Of a DNA stretch of 32,986 bases, positions 1-9,018 are shown piece by piece; within the stretch, counting starts at the first letter, position 1; each line of letters opens with the position of its first letter. The DNA lies in the NCBI GenBank assembly GCA_903879875.1, contig CAIRNC010000133.1, positions 1 through 32,986 on the forward strand, written 5' to 3'. Position numbers and translations under genes: made by a program. The notes beneath the pieces are model-generated. The model was not told the origin of the DNA, did not search any database, and saw only the letters and a list, made by a program, of their open reading frames with translations. Source of the DNA: an uncultured Bacteroidota bacterium. GTDB lineage: Bacteria; Bacteroidota; Bacteroidia; Flavobacteriales; Flavobacteriaceae.

Positions 1-228
1 AGTACAACAAGGGTTTTAGGTGTCATTTTTGCTTTAGAAATCAAAAGAGAGTCACAAGAAGATTATTATGGTGATTTTCGTAATAAATTGTATGATTTCT
101 TTATAGAAAACGGCGTAATTTTGCGACCTGTTGGCAACATTGTATATATTTTGCCACCCTATATTATTTCCGACTTGCAACTCAAGAAAGTATATCAAGT
201 AGTGGAACATGCATTAGAAATAGTTTAA
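1..228 (+). CDS. bioA: C-terminal end of BioA, adenosylmethionine-8-amino-7-oxononanoate aminotransferase (partial)
   Basis: The window opens inside a reading frame of 75 codons that ends in TAA at 226-228. It has the C-terminal signature of class III PLP aminotransferases of the BioA type: a VLGVIFALEI stretch, then GVILRPVGNIVYILPPY, where the Arg before Pro is the usual substrate-carboxylate contact. BioA makes 7,8-diaminopelargonate in the cytoplasm, the third-last step of biotin synthesis, using S-adenosylmethionine as amino donor. The PLP lysine and the N-terminal two thirds lie outside the window. The next gene starts 15 bases downstream on the same strand, so the two are probably co-transcribed. 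The main alternative is another class III aminotransferase, but the RPVGNIVYILPPY string is very BioA-like. Confidence 0.85.
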   Translation, partial: STTRVLGVIFALEIKRESQEDYYGDFRNKLYDFFIENGVILRPVGNIVYILPPYIISDLQLKKVYQVVEHALEIV

Positions 229-243
229 AACGGAATACCAATT

Positions 244-1398
244 TTGCAGAAAACAATCTCCATAACCGCCATATCGTCCATTTCTCCATTGGGGAATGAT
301 TCCAAATCCGTTTGGGAAAATTATCTTACCAACGAACATTTTTTTGTAGAAAAATCATTTGATAATCAAAAAGCACTCGCTGCCGTTTTAGATTCGGATT
401 CAAATCAATTGATTTCTGAATTGAAAAACAAAGAAATCAAATACAAATCATTAGATAATTCAGTGCTTTTTGCTATTCAAGCTTCCCGAGAAGCCGCAAA
501 AAAAGCCGGTTGGCAAGCAGGAGATGCATTCGGAATTAATATCGGTTCGTCTCGTGGTGCAACCGCATTGTTCGAAAAGCATTTTCAAGAATATTTAGCC
601 ACTGGTAAAGCCCAAACATTGGCATCGCCTACGACTACTTTAGGAAATATTGCTTCTTGGGTAGCCCAAGATTTGCAAAACAATGGGCCAGAAATATCTC
701 ATTCCATTACATGTTCTACGGCTTTGCACGCGGTTTTAAATGGTGTAGCTTGGTTACAAGCCGGAATGATTGATAAATTTCTCGTTGGCGGAAGCGAAGC
801 ACCTCTAACTCCGTTTACGATTGCTCAAATGCAAGCCATGAAGATTTATGTCAAAGAAAATCAAGTGTTTCCTTGTAGAGCTTTTGATTTAAATAAAACT
901 CAAAACACAATGATTTTGGGCGAAGGTGCCGCAGTTTGCTGTTTGGAATTGGGTAAAAAAGAAAATGCACTTGCTTTTATTGAAGGAATTGGATATGCTA
1001 CTGAAGTTTTGGAACATAATATTTCTATTTCTGCTGAAGCAGATTGTTTTCAAAAATCAATGAAAATGGCACTTCAAAACACTTCTTTGTCAGATGTTGA
1101 TGTCATAGTGATGCACGCACCGGGCACTATTAAAGGTGATTTATCGGAATTCAAAGCCATTGAAAAAATATTTGGAAAAACATTGCCACTTTTGACCAAT
1201 AACAAATGGAAAATCGGTCATACTTTTGGTGCATCGGGTATGTTAAACATAGAAATGGCTATTCTGATGATGCAGCACAATCAATTTATCGGCGTCCCTT
1301 TTGTAACGTCGCAACAGCAAACAAAACCAATAAAAAAAGTTTTAATCAATGCCGTTGGATTTGGCGGGAATGCAGTGAGTATTTTATTGAGTATCTAA
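244..1398 (+). CDS. Beta-ketoacyl-ACP synthase family protein next to bioA
   Basis: A 384-residue thiolase-fold condensing enzyme. The catalytic Cys-His-His set is present: Cys157 in the CSTALHA nucleophile motif, His291 in MHAPGT (usually HGTGT) and His326 in GHTFGASG. A GFGG motif lies near the C-terminus (residues 372-375). It is shorter than typical FabF (about 410 residues), so it is probably a specialised paralogue and not the main elongation enzyme. I chose the TTG start at 244. No in-frame ATG exists between the bioA stop, which is in the same frame, and this point. The 15-base gap to bioA suggests one operon and a link to biotin or pimeloyl-chain supply, but that role is inferred from context only. 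Its 3' end overlaps the convergent recX gene by 15 bases. Confidence 0.85.
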   Translation: MQKTISITAISSISPLGNDSKSVWENYLTNEHFFVEKSFDNQKALAAVLDSDSNQLISELKNKEIKYKSLDNSVLFAIQASREAAKKAGWQAGDAFGINIGSSRGATALFEKHFQEYLATGKAQTLASPTTTLGNIASWVAQDLQNNGPEISHSITCSTALHAVLNGVAWLQAGMIDKFLVGGSEAPLTPFTIAQMQAMKIYVKENQVFPCRAFDLNKTQNTMILGEGAAVCCLELGKKENALAFIEGIGYATEVLEHNISISAEADCFQKSMKMALQNTSLSDVDVIVMHAPGTIKGDLSEFKAIEKIFGKTLPLLTNNKWKIGHTFGASGMLNIEMAILMMQHNQFIGVPFVTSQQQTKPIKKVLINAVGFGGNAVSILLSI

Positions 1399-1875
1399 GT
1401 CGGAAGCTTTCTCCAACTCCTTTACTTTATCATAAATCAAATTGCTTTCAAAACCTTTTCGTAGTAAAAAATCACAAAACTTTTTACGCTTTTTCAATAA
1501 ATGGGTTTCTCTCATAGCTTGCCAATGGTTTTCGGCAAGGGTATTAAAAGTAATCAAATAGTCTTCGGGAGTGATTTCTTTTAGTCCTTTTTCAATATTG
1601 TATTTTGAGATATGACGCAGCTTTAATTCGTTTACAATTCTGATTTTACCCCATAACTTAATGCGGTGTTTCCCTCTTGCAAAACTACATGCAAAGCGCT
1701 CTTCGTTGAGAAAATTATGTTCAATTAAATGTACTATAATCAAATCAATGGCTTGCGGAATCATGTTCATGCTTTTCAATTTCTGAAAAACTTCTTCATG
1801 GCAACGCTCTTGATAGGCGCAATAAAATTCGAGTTTGAGTTGGGCTTCGGCAACTGTAAAACTTTTTTGTATCAT
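1384..1875 (-). CDS. recX: Regulatory protein RecX
   Basis: A 163-residue, Lys/Glu-rich helical protein with the RecX core FLNEERFACSFARGKHRIKL (about residues 55-74), followed by the second and third helical repeats (LKLRHIS..., then LLRKGFESNLIYDKV near the C-terminus). RecX binds RecA filaments and limits their extension in recombinational repair. The length is normal for the family. It begins 12 bases after the stop of tsaB on the same strand, so it is likely translated from the tsaB transcript. Its end overlaps the convergent ketoacyl synthase gene by 15 bases, leaving no room for a separate terminator there. Confidence 0.85.
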   Translation of the reverse strand: MIQKSFTVAEAQLKLEFYCAYQERCHEEVFQKLKSMNMIPQAIDLIIVHLIEHNFLNEERFACSFARGKHRIKLWGKIRIVNELKLRHISKYNIEKGLKEITPEDYLITFNTLAENHWQAMRETHLLKKRKKFCDFLLRKGFESNLIYDKVKELEKASDLDTQ

Positions 1876-1887
1876 GCCTTTGTAGGT

Positions 1888-2556
1888 TTACTTGGTGGAT
1901 TTTGTAACCAAAAAGTCTTTTAAATAATACGGTTCAAAATAAGCAACATCAACAAAATCCTTGTTTTTGAACTTTTCATAACTCAAACTACTCATTTCTT
2001 TTGCCGATGGAAAAACGACATGCGGTAAGAAAACGAAATGGTCTTTAGTTAAAACGGTTTTGATTTTTTCTTGACAATCACCAACCAAATAAAATGTTTC
2101 GTTGGTATTTGAAAAAGAATTTTCATCAATGATTTCAGCTTCTACTTTACGGATTTTTTCATGATTAGCGTTGAAAACGGCACTATAGACTTCCATTCTT
2201 CGAGCATCAATCATTGGAACAATAAGTCCATCACCAACCGATGCTTGCAAAGCCAAAACGGCTAAAGTATCTATCGCAAGCAGCGGAATGTCTAACGAAA
2301 AGCACAACCCTTTGGCTGCTGAAATGCCAATTCGCAAACCCGTATAAGAACCTGGGCCTTGACTAACGGCTACTGCTGCTAAATCTTTAAAGGTCAAACC
2401 CGCTTCTTGGAGCACAGCTTCAATATAAACGTGTAAATATTCTGCATGGGAATAGCCTTGCTCCGCCATTTCTTTGACGGCAATAGTAACACCATCTTTT
2501 GCAAGTGCAACCGAGCAGTTTTTAGTTGCTGTTTCTATGTTGAGAATATAGGTCAA
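1888..2556 (-). CDS. tsaB: tRNA threonylcarbamoyladenosine biosynthesis protein TsaB
   Basis: TsaB is the inactive ASKHA-fold partner of TsaD, needed to form t6A37 on tRNAs that read ANN codons. The protein starts LTYILNIETATKNCSVAL, the phosphate-1 loop of the fold, and carries the diagnostic SQGPGSYTGLRIG motif at about residue 67. The open frame continues upstream to 2697, but those extra 47 codons are low-complexity and contain a -7 promoter box at 2579-2586. I therefore place the start at the TTG at 2554-2556. This gives 222 residues, normal for TsaB. Only about 15 bases of leader remain. recX follows 12 bases downstream in the same direction. Confidence 0.9.
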   Translation of the reverse strand: MTYILNIETATKNCSVALAKDGVTIAVKEMAEQGYSHAEYLHVYIEAVLQEAGLTFKDLAAVAVSQGPGSYTGLRIGISAAKGLCFSLDIPLLAIDTLAVLALQASVGDGLIVPMIDARRMEVYSAVFNANHEKIRKVEAEIIDENSFSNTNETFYLVGDCQEKIKTVLTKDHFVFLPHVVFPSAKEMSSLSYEKFKNKDFVDVAYFEPYYLKDFLVTKSTK

Positions 2557-2578
2557 TTGATTTTTTTTAGAATGGATA

Positions 2579-2586
2579 CAAAAGTA
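2579..2586 (-). promoter_or_regulatory. Bacteroidetes -7 box for tsaB-recX
   Basis: Read on the minus strand this is TACTTTTG, an exact TAnnTTTG match, 22 bases before the TTG start chosen for tsaB. It lies inside the longer open frame and is the main reason for rejecting that upstream extension. Confidence 0.6.
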
Positions 2587-2970
2587 TAATAAAATGCTTT
2601 TAATATTTAAAAAACCTTTCAAGAAACAGCCTAAGTCATATTGTAAAATGAATGATATGGAAATGATTCCTGCTATTTTATAAAAAAAACCTACCAAGAA
2701 GAATGATATTTCGATTTTTAACGAACTCCTTTAATTGTTTTCAGTGTCTAAAAATAGGATTAATTTAATATTTGAAAACAGTTATTTTAATTTTTACAAA
2801 TTACATTTTAAAATCAAAGCGTGATTTGAAATTTTTTCTGGTTTGAATTTCAGGATAATCTTTAGTGTATACAACTGTTAATGCTATACCCATAGATAAA
2901 AAAAACCTAACAATTTTCTTTTTTAATATTCTGTCGTATAAAAAAATTTAAACTAATTCTTTTAATAAAA
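2587..2970. other. AT-rich intergenic region between tsaB and the ice-binding gene
   Basis: About 385 bases between the tsaB promoter and the 3' end of the DUF3494 gene. It is very AT-rich with homopolymer runs. I see no convincing coding frame, no RNA gene and no strong hairpin. Only short low-complexity frames cross it. Confidence 0.5.
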
Positions 2971-5487
2971 TCAATACAAAATCGTTTTTAAAATAACTAA
3001 CTCGCCTTCGATGGTAGTAATTTTTAATAATACAACCTCTTTAGCATTACTTTTGGGTAATCTTATTTCAGAAGCATTTATAGCGTCTTTAAAATCAATT
3101 AAAGCACCTCTAATATCATATGTTTTTAGATTATCCATCAACACTAAGCCACTGTTGATTATTATTTCTCCATTGTTTGAATAGACTTGAACATTGTTTT
3201 TTGAAAAAGTAGTATTTTCTAATAAATTGGTGAAAACAATTTCAAATCTATTGTTGAAAGTACCTGTCGTTGTAGTGAACGAGTATGCACTTTGTTTCAA
3301 ATTATGTACAATTCCAGTAAAAATATCACGAATAAAAATGTTTTGATTTCCCAAAAATAATCCGTCTAAGTGGTCAATAGCAATAGTGTAATTGGCAGTA
3401 ATAGTTGTTTTAAAAGTCAGCGGTATAACATCGGCATCAGTAAAAGGCAATGCTCTACCCTGAATAATGTATTCCCCATTATTCAAATATGAATTCAATG
3501 CAATTGGACTATCGTTAATATAACTTCCGTCTATACCTGGGTCAATTCCATTAGTAGCGCCTGTCATGTAGCTTATCAAAAGTTGATTGGCAGCAAAATT
3601 TTCTCCTGATAGATTCAACCATATACGGTGCTTTTCAAAAGTAATATTTCTAAAAAATTGGTTGTTGTTGTTAGCTATACGCATAGCATTTGTAAAATAA
3701 ATGTGATTAGATGATGTTTTTGTAATAAACCCTTGGCCTATTTGGATTACCCCATTTGGTTCAATAGCACTTAGTCCTCCTTGATTGGCAGTTCCACCTG
3801 CGAGAGTATAAGTAGCATAAGAGGAGTTGTCTGTGTTGTTAGTTTTTCTCCAAAAATAAAGACCTTCAACAAGATTATTATTTAAAATAAATGTATCGGC
3901 ATCTAAAGTAGAAGGGTAGGGATTTCCGAAGGCATTATAGGTGTTATTTATTACATCGATGGTATAACTTCCATTATTAGGAATGCCTAGGAATTGACTT
4001 GACCAAATGGTTGGAGATGTAGAATGATTGTTAGGCATCCGTATTAAATATCCTTTTGCTGTTTCAAAAGTCGAAGTTGTTGGCGCAATACTTTCAAAAA
4101 TATTCGCAGAAGAACTATATTTATAAAACCGTGTTAGCAAAGTTAATGGAGAAAAGGACAATAGGTTTTGAACAGCAACAGGCGAAGACCAAAAGGTGTA
4201 ATCCAATCGCATTAAAGAAGAACTATTTCTAGAAACACTAATACTACCACTATTGTTGTTTGACAGCCCTCCTTGAATTAAATTTGCATTATTAGAAAGT
4301 GTAAAACTACTGCCATTATCTACAATCAAAGCATCATTGATTGTTATTGTTGTTCCAGAAGGTATTAGTACAACTGCATTATTAGTTACTCTTAAATTAC
4401 AAGCAACAAGGTTTTCTGTAGAATTATAATTACCTGAAATAATCGCTGTTGAATTAGTAGTTGGATTACCGTTACTCCAAGAAGTTCCGTTCCAAATTGT
4501 TGTGGCACCAATAGTAACGGTAACAAAAGAAGAATAGGCAATTGTACAATTTGTATTCTGTACTTTTGCTCTAAAATAAGTGGTGCTTGTTAAATTTCCG
4601 ATAGTTGATCCCGCTAAAATAGAAGTCATTGAAAAAATGGCTACAGGTGATGTAAATGTAGTATCTGTTGATTTTTCCCATTGTGTTACACTTCCTAAAA
4701 AACCAGATAAAGTCAAATCAGATGGGAAATATCCAGAACAAAGGGTTTGATTAGTTGAAACAGTACCTCCAACAGCATCTGCAATTTCAATTCCTTGAAC
4801 ATCAGAAACCACATTATAAACAGCAATTGCTCCAGTTGTAGATAATAATCGTCCTTTTAAAATACCACCGTCTCCCATAGAGATTGCGCCATTCGCAATT
4901 AAAGTTCCGCTCATTGTAGTGCCTGCTCCCATAGAAATAGCTCCATCAACCATCCAAAATACATTACTGGCTTTTGTGCCATTCACTAAAGAGATGATGC
5001 TTGCTGCTCCAACAGTCATTGCGCCTCCAATTTTAAAAACAAAAACTGCATTCGAATTACCAAGACCATCTAAAACAAGGATTCCACCAACAGACCCAGC
5101 ACCTCCAACACCATATATACCAGGAGTTAGTGTTTCTGTCCCAAAAGCTGGCGGGTGACTTAAGGTGGTAGGAGTTAATGCATACAATTGGTTATAAGCG
5201 GCTATTAAATCTGATGACGCTTGAGAAGTAGCTCCATTTGCAATAGCAATAAAACCATTCACAACAGAAGGAGCGTTAAAACCTGTGACAGCACCTGCAT
5301 TGGTGCCAATATCACCAGTTATTTTTGAAGTTCCAGTATTTCCTATTGCTCCTGTTGTGGTAAAAAGCACAAAATTGGACGAAGTGCCAAGATTAGGTAA
5401 ACATTGTCCAAATGAACTGGAATAAAAGCCTAAAAAAATTATCAGCACATACAATGTCTGATAAGAACTAGTTATAATTCTTTTCAT
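2971..5487 (-). CDS. Secreted ice-binding-like (DUF3494) protein with T9SS-type C-terminal region
   Basis: An 838-residue secreted protein. Residues 1-27 are a signal peptide (MKRIITSS, hydrophobic core, cleavage after SFG). Residues about 30-230 form a DUF3494 ice-binding domain, seen in NLGTSSNFVLFTTTGAIGN, ITGDIGTNAG, and the Thr/Gly/Ala-rich turns GAMTVGAAS, GAISMGAGTTMSGTLIANG. The middle (about 320-640) is a Ser/Thr/Asn-rich all-beta region with WNGTSWSNGNP and AFGNPYPST motifs common in flavobacterial surface proteins. The last 80 residues (YSNNGEIIINSG...YDIRGALI...) resemble the T9SS type C sorting signal, so export to the cell surface or medium is likely. DUF3494 proteins bind ice or inhibit recrystallisation in cold-adapted microbes, but some members have no demonstrated ice activity. 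A -7 box lies 88 bases upstream, giving a long leader. Confidence 0.85.
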   Translation of the reverse strand: MKRIITSSYQTLYVLIIFLGFYSSSFGQCLPNLGTSSNFVLFTTTGAIGNTGTSKITGDIGTNAGAVTGFNAPSVVNGFIAIANGATSQASSDLIAAYNQLYALTPTTLSHPPAFGTETLTPGIYGVGGAGSVGGILVLDGLGNSNAVFVFKIGGAMTVGAASIISLVNGTKASNVFWMVDGAISMGAGTTMSGTLIANGAISMGDGGILKGRLLSTTGAIAVYNVVSDVQGIEIADAVGGTVSTNQTLCSGYFPSDLTLSGFLGSVTQWEKSTDTTFTSPVAIFSMTSILAGSTIGNLTSTTYFRAKVQNTNCTIAYSSFVTVTIGATTIWNGTSWSNGNPTTNSTAIISGNYNSTENLVACNLRVTNNAVVLIPSGTTITINDALIVDNGSSFTLSNNANLIQGGLSNNNSGSISVSRNSSSLMRLDYTFWSSPVAVQNLLSFSPLTLLTRFYKYSSSANIFESIAPTTSTFETAKGYLIRMPNNHSTSPTIWSSQFLGIPNNGSYTIDVINNTYNAFGNPYPSTLDADTFILNNNLVEGLYFWRKTNNTDNSSYATYTLAGGTANQGGLSAIEPNGVIQIGQGFITKTSSNHIYFTNAMRIANNNNQFFRNITFEKHRIWLNLSGENFAANQLLISYMTGATNGIDPGIDGSYINDSPIALNSYLNNGEYIIQGRALPFTDADVIPLTFKTTITANYTIAIDHLDGLFLGNQNIFIRDIFTGIVHNLKQSAYSFTTTTGTFNNRFEIVFTNLLENTTFSKNNVQVYSNNGEIIINSGLVLMDNLKTYDIRGALIDFKDAINASEIRLPKSNAKEVVLLKITTIEGELVILKTILY

Positions 5488-5574
5488 GGGATATAAATTT
5501 TTTGAAGGGACAGATTACTTTGAAAAAAATAATCCTTTAGGAAAGTTGGAATAGATAAAATTAGCTATCGGCTT

Positions 5575-5582
5575 CAAATGTA
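5575..5582 (-). promoter_or_regulatory. -7 box for the DUF3494 gene
   Basis: Minus-strand TACATTTG, an exact TAnnTTTG match. It lies 88 bases before the ATG, implying a leader of about 80 nt, longer than the 12-25 nt leaders of most neighbours. Confidence 0.5.
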
Positions 5583-5765
5583 GTGTATTATATATCGTTT
5601 AAAATTTATAAATCGACATTACTTTTAAAAGAAAAGTATAATAAGGGCTGAGCCCCTTTACATGTTGAATAAAAAAATTAAGATTTGATTTTGCTTCAAG
5701 GACATTTTTTACAAATCGAAGAGAAATAACGGACTTGAGCACGCAGGATAGGATTGTGTCAAACC
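5583..5765. other. Intergenic region between the DUF3494 gene promoter and the prc terminator
   Basis: No gene is visible. A short GC-rich inverted repeat lies at about 5642-5657 (AAGGGC, TGA loop, GCCCCTT, one bulge), without a clear T run. The rest is AT-rich and unremarkable. Confidence 0.4.
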
Positions 5766-5806
5766 AAAAGAGGCTTAAAAAACAGTGTTTTTTTAAGCCT
5801 CTTTTT
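5766..5806 (-). terminator. Rho-independent terminator after prc
   Basis: A strong hairpin: AAAAGAGGCTTAAAAAA, a short CAGTG-region loop, then TTTTTTAAGCCTCTTTT. It is A-rich on one side and T-rich on the other, so it can act on both strands. It lies about 20 bases beyond the prc stop codon, which is read leftward. Confidence 0.8.
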
Positions 5807-5827
5807 ATTGAAAATACGTTCTATTAA

Positions 5828-8059
5828 TTACAACGAACCTACTAATTTTCCTTTTTTGTTTTTAGCATCTATGGGTGTTTTATTTCCTTTTTTAGCTTGC
5901 AAATCGCCAAGGACATTAAGCGCTTCTTCTACATAAGCATCATTTGAAAGGCTTTCGTGCCAACGCACTCTTTTTTCTTTAAGCACAGAATCTTTTTCCA
6001 TTAATGCAACTTCGTTTGGCAAAGAATTAAAAACCAATTTGTTTTTATAATCCGAAATGGCTTTGAATTTTTTGGCTTGCAATTCCATACTTTCTTGTTC
6101 TTTTTTGAACTTGTTGAGATTCAAACTATACACATTTTCATCTTTTCTTTTGCTCAACCATTTGGCATTTTCATCAATCAACTTAAATTGTGGATTGTCT
6201 GCAAGTCTTTTTTTGCTATTAGCAACAGCAACATCAAAATTGGCTTGCTTGTTCCAAACATTGTATTGCGCTGGGTCAATTTTGTCCCACGGCATCGCAC
6301 TTTTACTATCCCGTTCTCCGATTTCGATATACGAGTAACGGTCTGGCATTTCAACATCGCTACTCACACCTTTAAGCTGAGTCGAGCCACCATCAATTCT
6401 ATAAAATTTCTGTGTGGTTGTTTTTAACGCACCCATATCGCCAACCGAACTGTTGCGTACAAATTGGTTCAAATCAATCACGTTCTGAACCGTTCCTTTG
6501 CCATACGATTGTTTGCTTCCAATAATCACACCCCTTTTATAATCTTGAATAGCTGCCGCCAATATTTCTGAAGCCGAAGCCGAAAAATTATTGATCATGA
6601 TTACTAATGGGCCATCCCACTGAATTCTACTATCAGTATCCGACAACACTTCTTTCTTTTTACCTGCCGATTTTACCTGAACTACAGGGCCTTGTTCTAT
6701 AAACAATCCAGCTATATCCACTACTGTTCGCAAAGAACCACCACCATTATCTCGCAAATCCAAAGCAATTCCTTCAACACCTTGACTTTTTAAACGGTCT
6801 ATTTCAATAGTGATGTCTTTTGCAGCGTCTCGTTTGTCTTTATTTTCAAAATCAATATAGAATTTTGGCAAATAGATAACGCCATACAATTTACCATCTT
6901 TTGTAACAACACTCGATTTCGCATACGTTTCTTCAATTTCTACCTCATCACGAATGATTTTAATCACTTTTATAGAACCGTCAGTAGCTTTTTTAACTGT
7001 TAATCGCACTTCGGTATCTTTAGGGCCTTTGATTTTTTTAACCACATCGTCAAGTTTCATCCCAACAATATCAACAGGCTCGTTATTTCCTTGTGCTACT
7101 TTTAAAACAAGATCGCCAGGTTCTAATTCTCTATTTCTCCATGCTGGACCTCCTGAAATCAATTCAGTAATTTCGGTATAATCGTTTTTCTTTTGCAAAC
7201 GCGCACCGATTCCGAAAAAGGTGCCACTCATGCTGGCATCAAACTTTTCTTTGGCTTCTGGAGCAAAATAAGAAGTGTGTGGGTCAAAACTTTCGGCAAT
7301 AGTGTTAGCATATACAGAAAACCAATTTTCTCTATCAAAATCTTTCACAAAACTGAAATAATCGTCTAATGATTTTAATGTACTTTCTCTAGTAATCACT
7401 TCGAGTTCTTCCATCGTTTTTGGTTTGCCATCATCTGCTTTTTTAGCTATTTTTTCATCAAATGAGATAACCTCTTTTTTAGGTTTTTTGTCGTTTTCAT
7501 CAACTACGCCGTTTTTCTTATCCTCTTGAATTTTTAACCGCTCGGTTAAAGACGATAAGGTAGACAATTTAAGTTGTTTGCGCCATCTGTCTTTGAGTTC
7601 ATCAGTATCTCTAGCAAACGGTAATTTTTCAGGATCAGCGTTAAAATCCTCATTTACACTATAATCAAATGGAGTGGAAAGAATTTCTTTGTAATATTTT
7701 TTACTTTCTTCCATGCGTTGCATCAACCGATTGTAACTCAAATCAAAAAACGTAAGGTCTCTGTCTCTGATTTCATCATCAATCAACGTTTCGTATTTTG
7801 CAAATTCATCAATATCCGATTGCAACAAAAAGCGTTTAGAGGGATCTAAAGCTTCAATATATTCTTTGTAAACCGCTTTAGAAAAACTATCATCAATGGC
7901 TTTCGGGTCAAAATGACCTTTATCAATAACAAAAGTTAAGAGTTCCAAAAGAAGCTTGTCTTTTTCAGGATCACCCGATTTTTCGGTATTTATTTTGAAC
8001 GCAAATAGCGATAGCGAAAGCGCTAAAACAACGAGTATTATTTTATAATTTCTTTTCAT
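5828..8059 (-). CDS. prc: Carboxy-terminal processing (tail-specific) protease, S41 family
   Basis: A periplasmic or membrane-anchored serine protease of the Prc/Tsp type, which degrades or trims proteins from the C-terminus. The likely start is the ATG at 8057-8059, giving 743 residues. It begins MKRNYKIILVVLALSLSLFA, a clean signal sequence; the frame opens seven codons earlier at 8080. Order: helical N-terminal domain with DPSKRFLLQSD (about residue 75), PDZ domain with GGPAWRNRELEPGD (about 300), S41 core with LRDNGGGSLRTVV (about 440), catalytic Ser in NNFSASASEI (about 495), general-base Lys in YGKGTVQ (about 520), and a long C-terminal DUF3340-like helical region. All catalytic motifs are intact. 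It is divergent from surE and ends at a strong terminator. Confidence 0.92.
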   Translation of the reverse strand: MKRNYKIILVVLALSLSLFAFKINTEKSGDPEKDKLLLELLTFVIDKGHFDPKAIDDSFSKAVYKEYIEALDPSKRFLLQSDIDEFAKYETLIDDEIRDRDLTFFDLSYNRLMQRMEESKKYYKEILSTPFDYSVNEDFNADPEKLPFARDTDELKDRWRKQLKLSTLSSLTERLKIQEDKKNGVVDENDKKPKKEVISFDEKIAKKADDGKPKTMEELEVITRESTLKSLDDYFSFVKDFDRENWFSVYANTIAESFDPHTSYFAPEAKEKFDASMSGTFFGIGARLQKKNDYTEITELISGGPAWRNRELEPGDLVLKVAQGNNEPVDIVGMKLDDVVKKIKGPKDTEVRLTVKKATDGSIKVIKIIRDEVEIEETYAKSSVVTKDGKLYGVIYLPKFYIDFENKDKRDAAKDITIEIDRLKSQGVEGIALDLRDNGGGSLRTVVDIAGLFIEQGPVVQVKSAGKKKEVLSDTDSRIQWDGPLVIMINNFSASASEILAAAIQDYKRGVIIGSKQSYGKGTVQNVIDLNQFVRNSSVGDMGALKTTTQKFYRIDGGSTQLKGVSSDVEMPDRYSYIEIGERDSKSAMPWDKIDPAQYNVWNKQANFDVAVANSKKRLADNPQFKLIDENAKWLSKRKDENVYSLNLNKFKKEQESMELQAKKFKAISDYKNKLVFNSLPNEVALMEKDSVLKEKRVRWHESLSNDAYVEEALNVLGDLQAKKGNKTPIDAKNKKGKLVGSL

Positions 8060-8183
8060 AAATAGGAATATGGAATTCATCTAATTTTTAATCTAAATTA
8101 CATAAAAACTGTGCCAGTAAGCAGAACCGTCACATAATTTTTTGTTAAAGGTGCTAAAATAGTAACTTCCTTCTAAAATTGAT

Positions 8184-8191
8184 TATTTTTG
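8184..8191 (+). promoter_or_regulatory. Probable -7 box for surE
   Basis: TATTTTTG fits TAnnTTTG and lies 32 bases before the surE ATG in the 164-base divergent region shared with prc. I see no good -33 TTG element at the expected distance, so support is moderate. Confidence 0.4.
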
Positions 8192-8223
8192 TGATTTAAT
8201 TTAACAAATTATCCCAATTTCAA

Positions 8224-9003
8224 ATGAAAAAGAGGCCGTTAATTTTAGTTACAAATGACGATGGAATTGCAGCTCCAGGCATTCGAGCCTTAGTTGCTGT
8301 GATGCAAGAAATTGGCGAAGTTGTAGTAGTAGCACCCGACAAGCCACAAAGCGCAATGGGGCACGCCATTACGATAAACAACATTATGTATTTGAATAAA
8401 ATTAGTGCCGAAAACGCAACAATTTTAGAGTACAGTTGTTCGGGAACACCAGTAGATTGTGTAAAATTAGCCGTAAACGAAATCTTGCACCGAAAACCCG
8501 ATTTGTGTGTCTCGGGTATCAATCACGGGTCGAATTCTTCTATAAATGTGATTTATTCCGGTACCATGAGTGCAGCGGTCGAAGCAGGTATTGAAGGCAT
8601 TCCTGCCATTGGTTTTTCGTTATTGGATTACGATTGGAATGCCGATTTTGATGCAGGCAAAAATTATATCAAGCAAATTGCGTTGCAAGTTTTAGAAAAC
8701 GGATTGCCAAAAGGCGTAATTCTGAATGTCAATTTCCCAAAACTAAAAGAAAACGAAATCAAGGGCGTGAAAATTTGTAGGCAAGCCAATGCCATTTGGA
8801 TGGAAAAATTTGACAAACGAAAAACCCCTCAAGGCAAAGATTATTATTGGCTAACAGGCGAATTTGTCAACAACGACAAAGGCGAAGACACCGACGAATG
8901 GGCTTTGGCACACGGCTATGTTTCTTTGGTGCCAGTACAGTTCGATTTGACCGCACACCACGCCATTCAGCAATTGAACACTTGGAACTTTGAAAACAAA
9001 TAG
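8224..9003 (+). CDS. surE: 5'/3'-nucleotidase SurE
   Basis: SurE is a metal-dependent cytoplasmic phosphatase that hydrolyses nucleoside monophosphates (and short polyphosphate in some species) and is linked to stationary-phase survival. The 259-residue protein starts MKKRPLILVTNDDG, with Asp12 and Asp13 as metal ligands, followed by the PQSAMGHAIT Ser motif and SGINHGSNSS, with the Asn ligand. Length is normal. The ATG at 8224 gives the expected N-terminus directly before the beta-strand leading to NDDG. A small membrane-protein gene begins 15 bases after the stop, so they probably share a transcript. Confidence 0.95.
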   Translation: MKKRPLILVTNDDGIAAPGIRALVAVMQEIGEVVVVAPDKPQSAMGHAITINNIMYLNKISAENATILEYSCSGTPVDCVKLAVNEILHRKPDLCVSGINHGSNSSINVIYSGTMSAAVEAGIEGIPAIGFSLLDYDWNADFDAGKNYIKQIALQVLENGLPKGVILNVNFPKLKENEIKGVKICRQANAIWMEKFDKRKTPQGKDYYWLTGEFVNNDKGEDTDEWALAHGYVSLVPVQFDLTAHHAIQQLNTWNFENK

Positions 9004-9018
9004 ATTAAAACCTTTTAT

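Noticed and set aside
1206..1517. Plus-strand frame overlapping the ends of the ketoacyl synthase and recX
   Set aside because: It is an out-of-frame shadow over two well-supported genes and resembles no protein.
2557..2697. Upstream extension of tsaB by 47 codons
   Set aside because: The extension is low-complexity, not TsaB-like, and contains the -7 box at 2579-2586.
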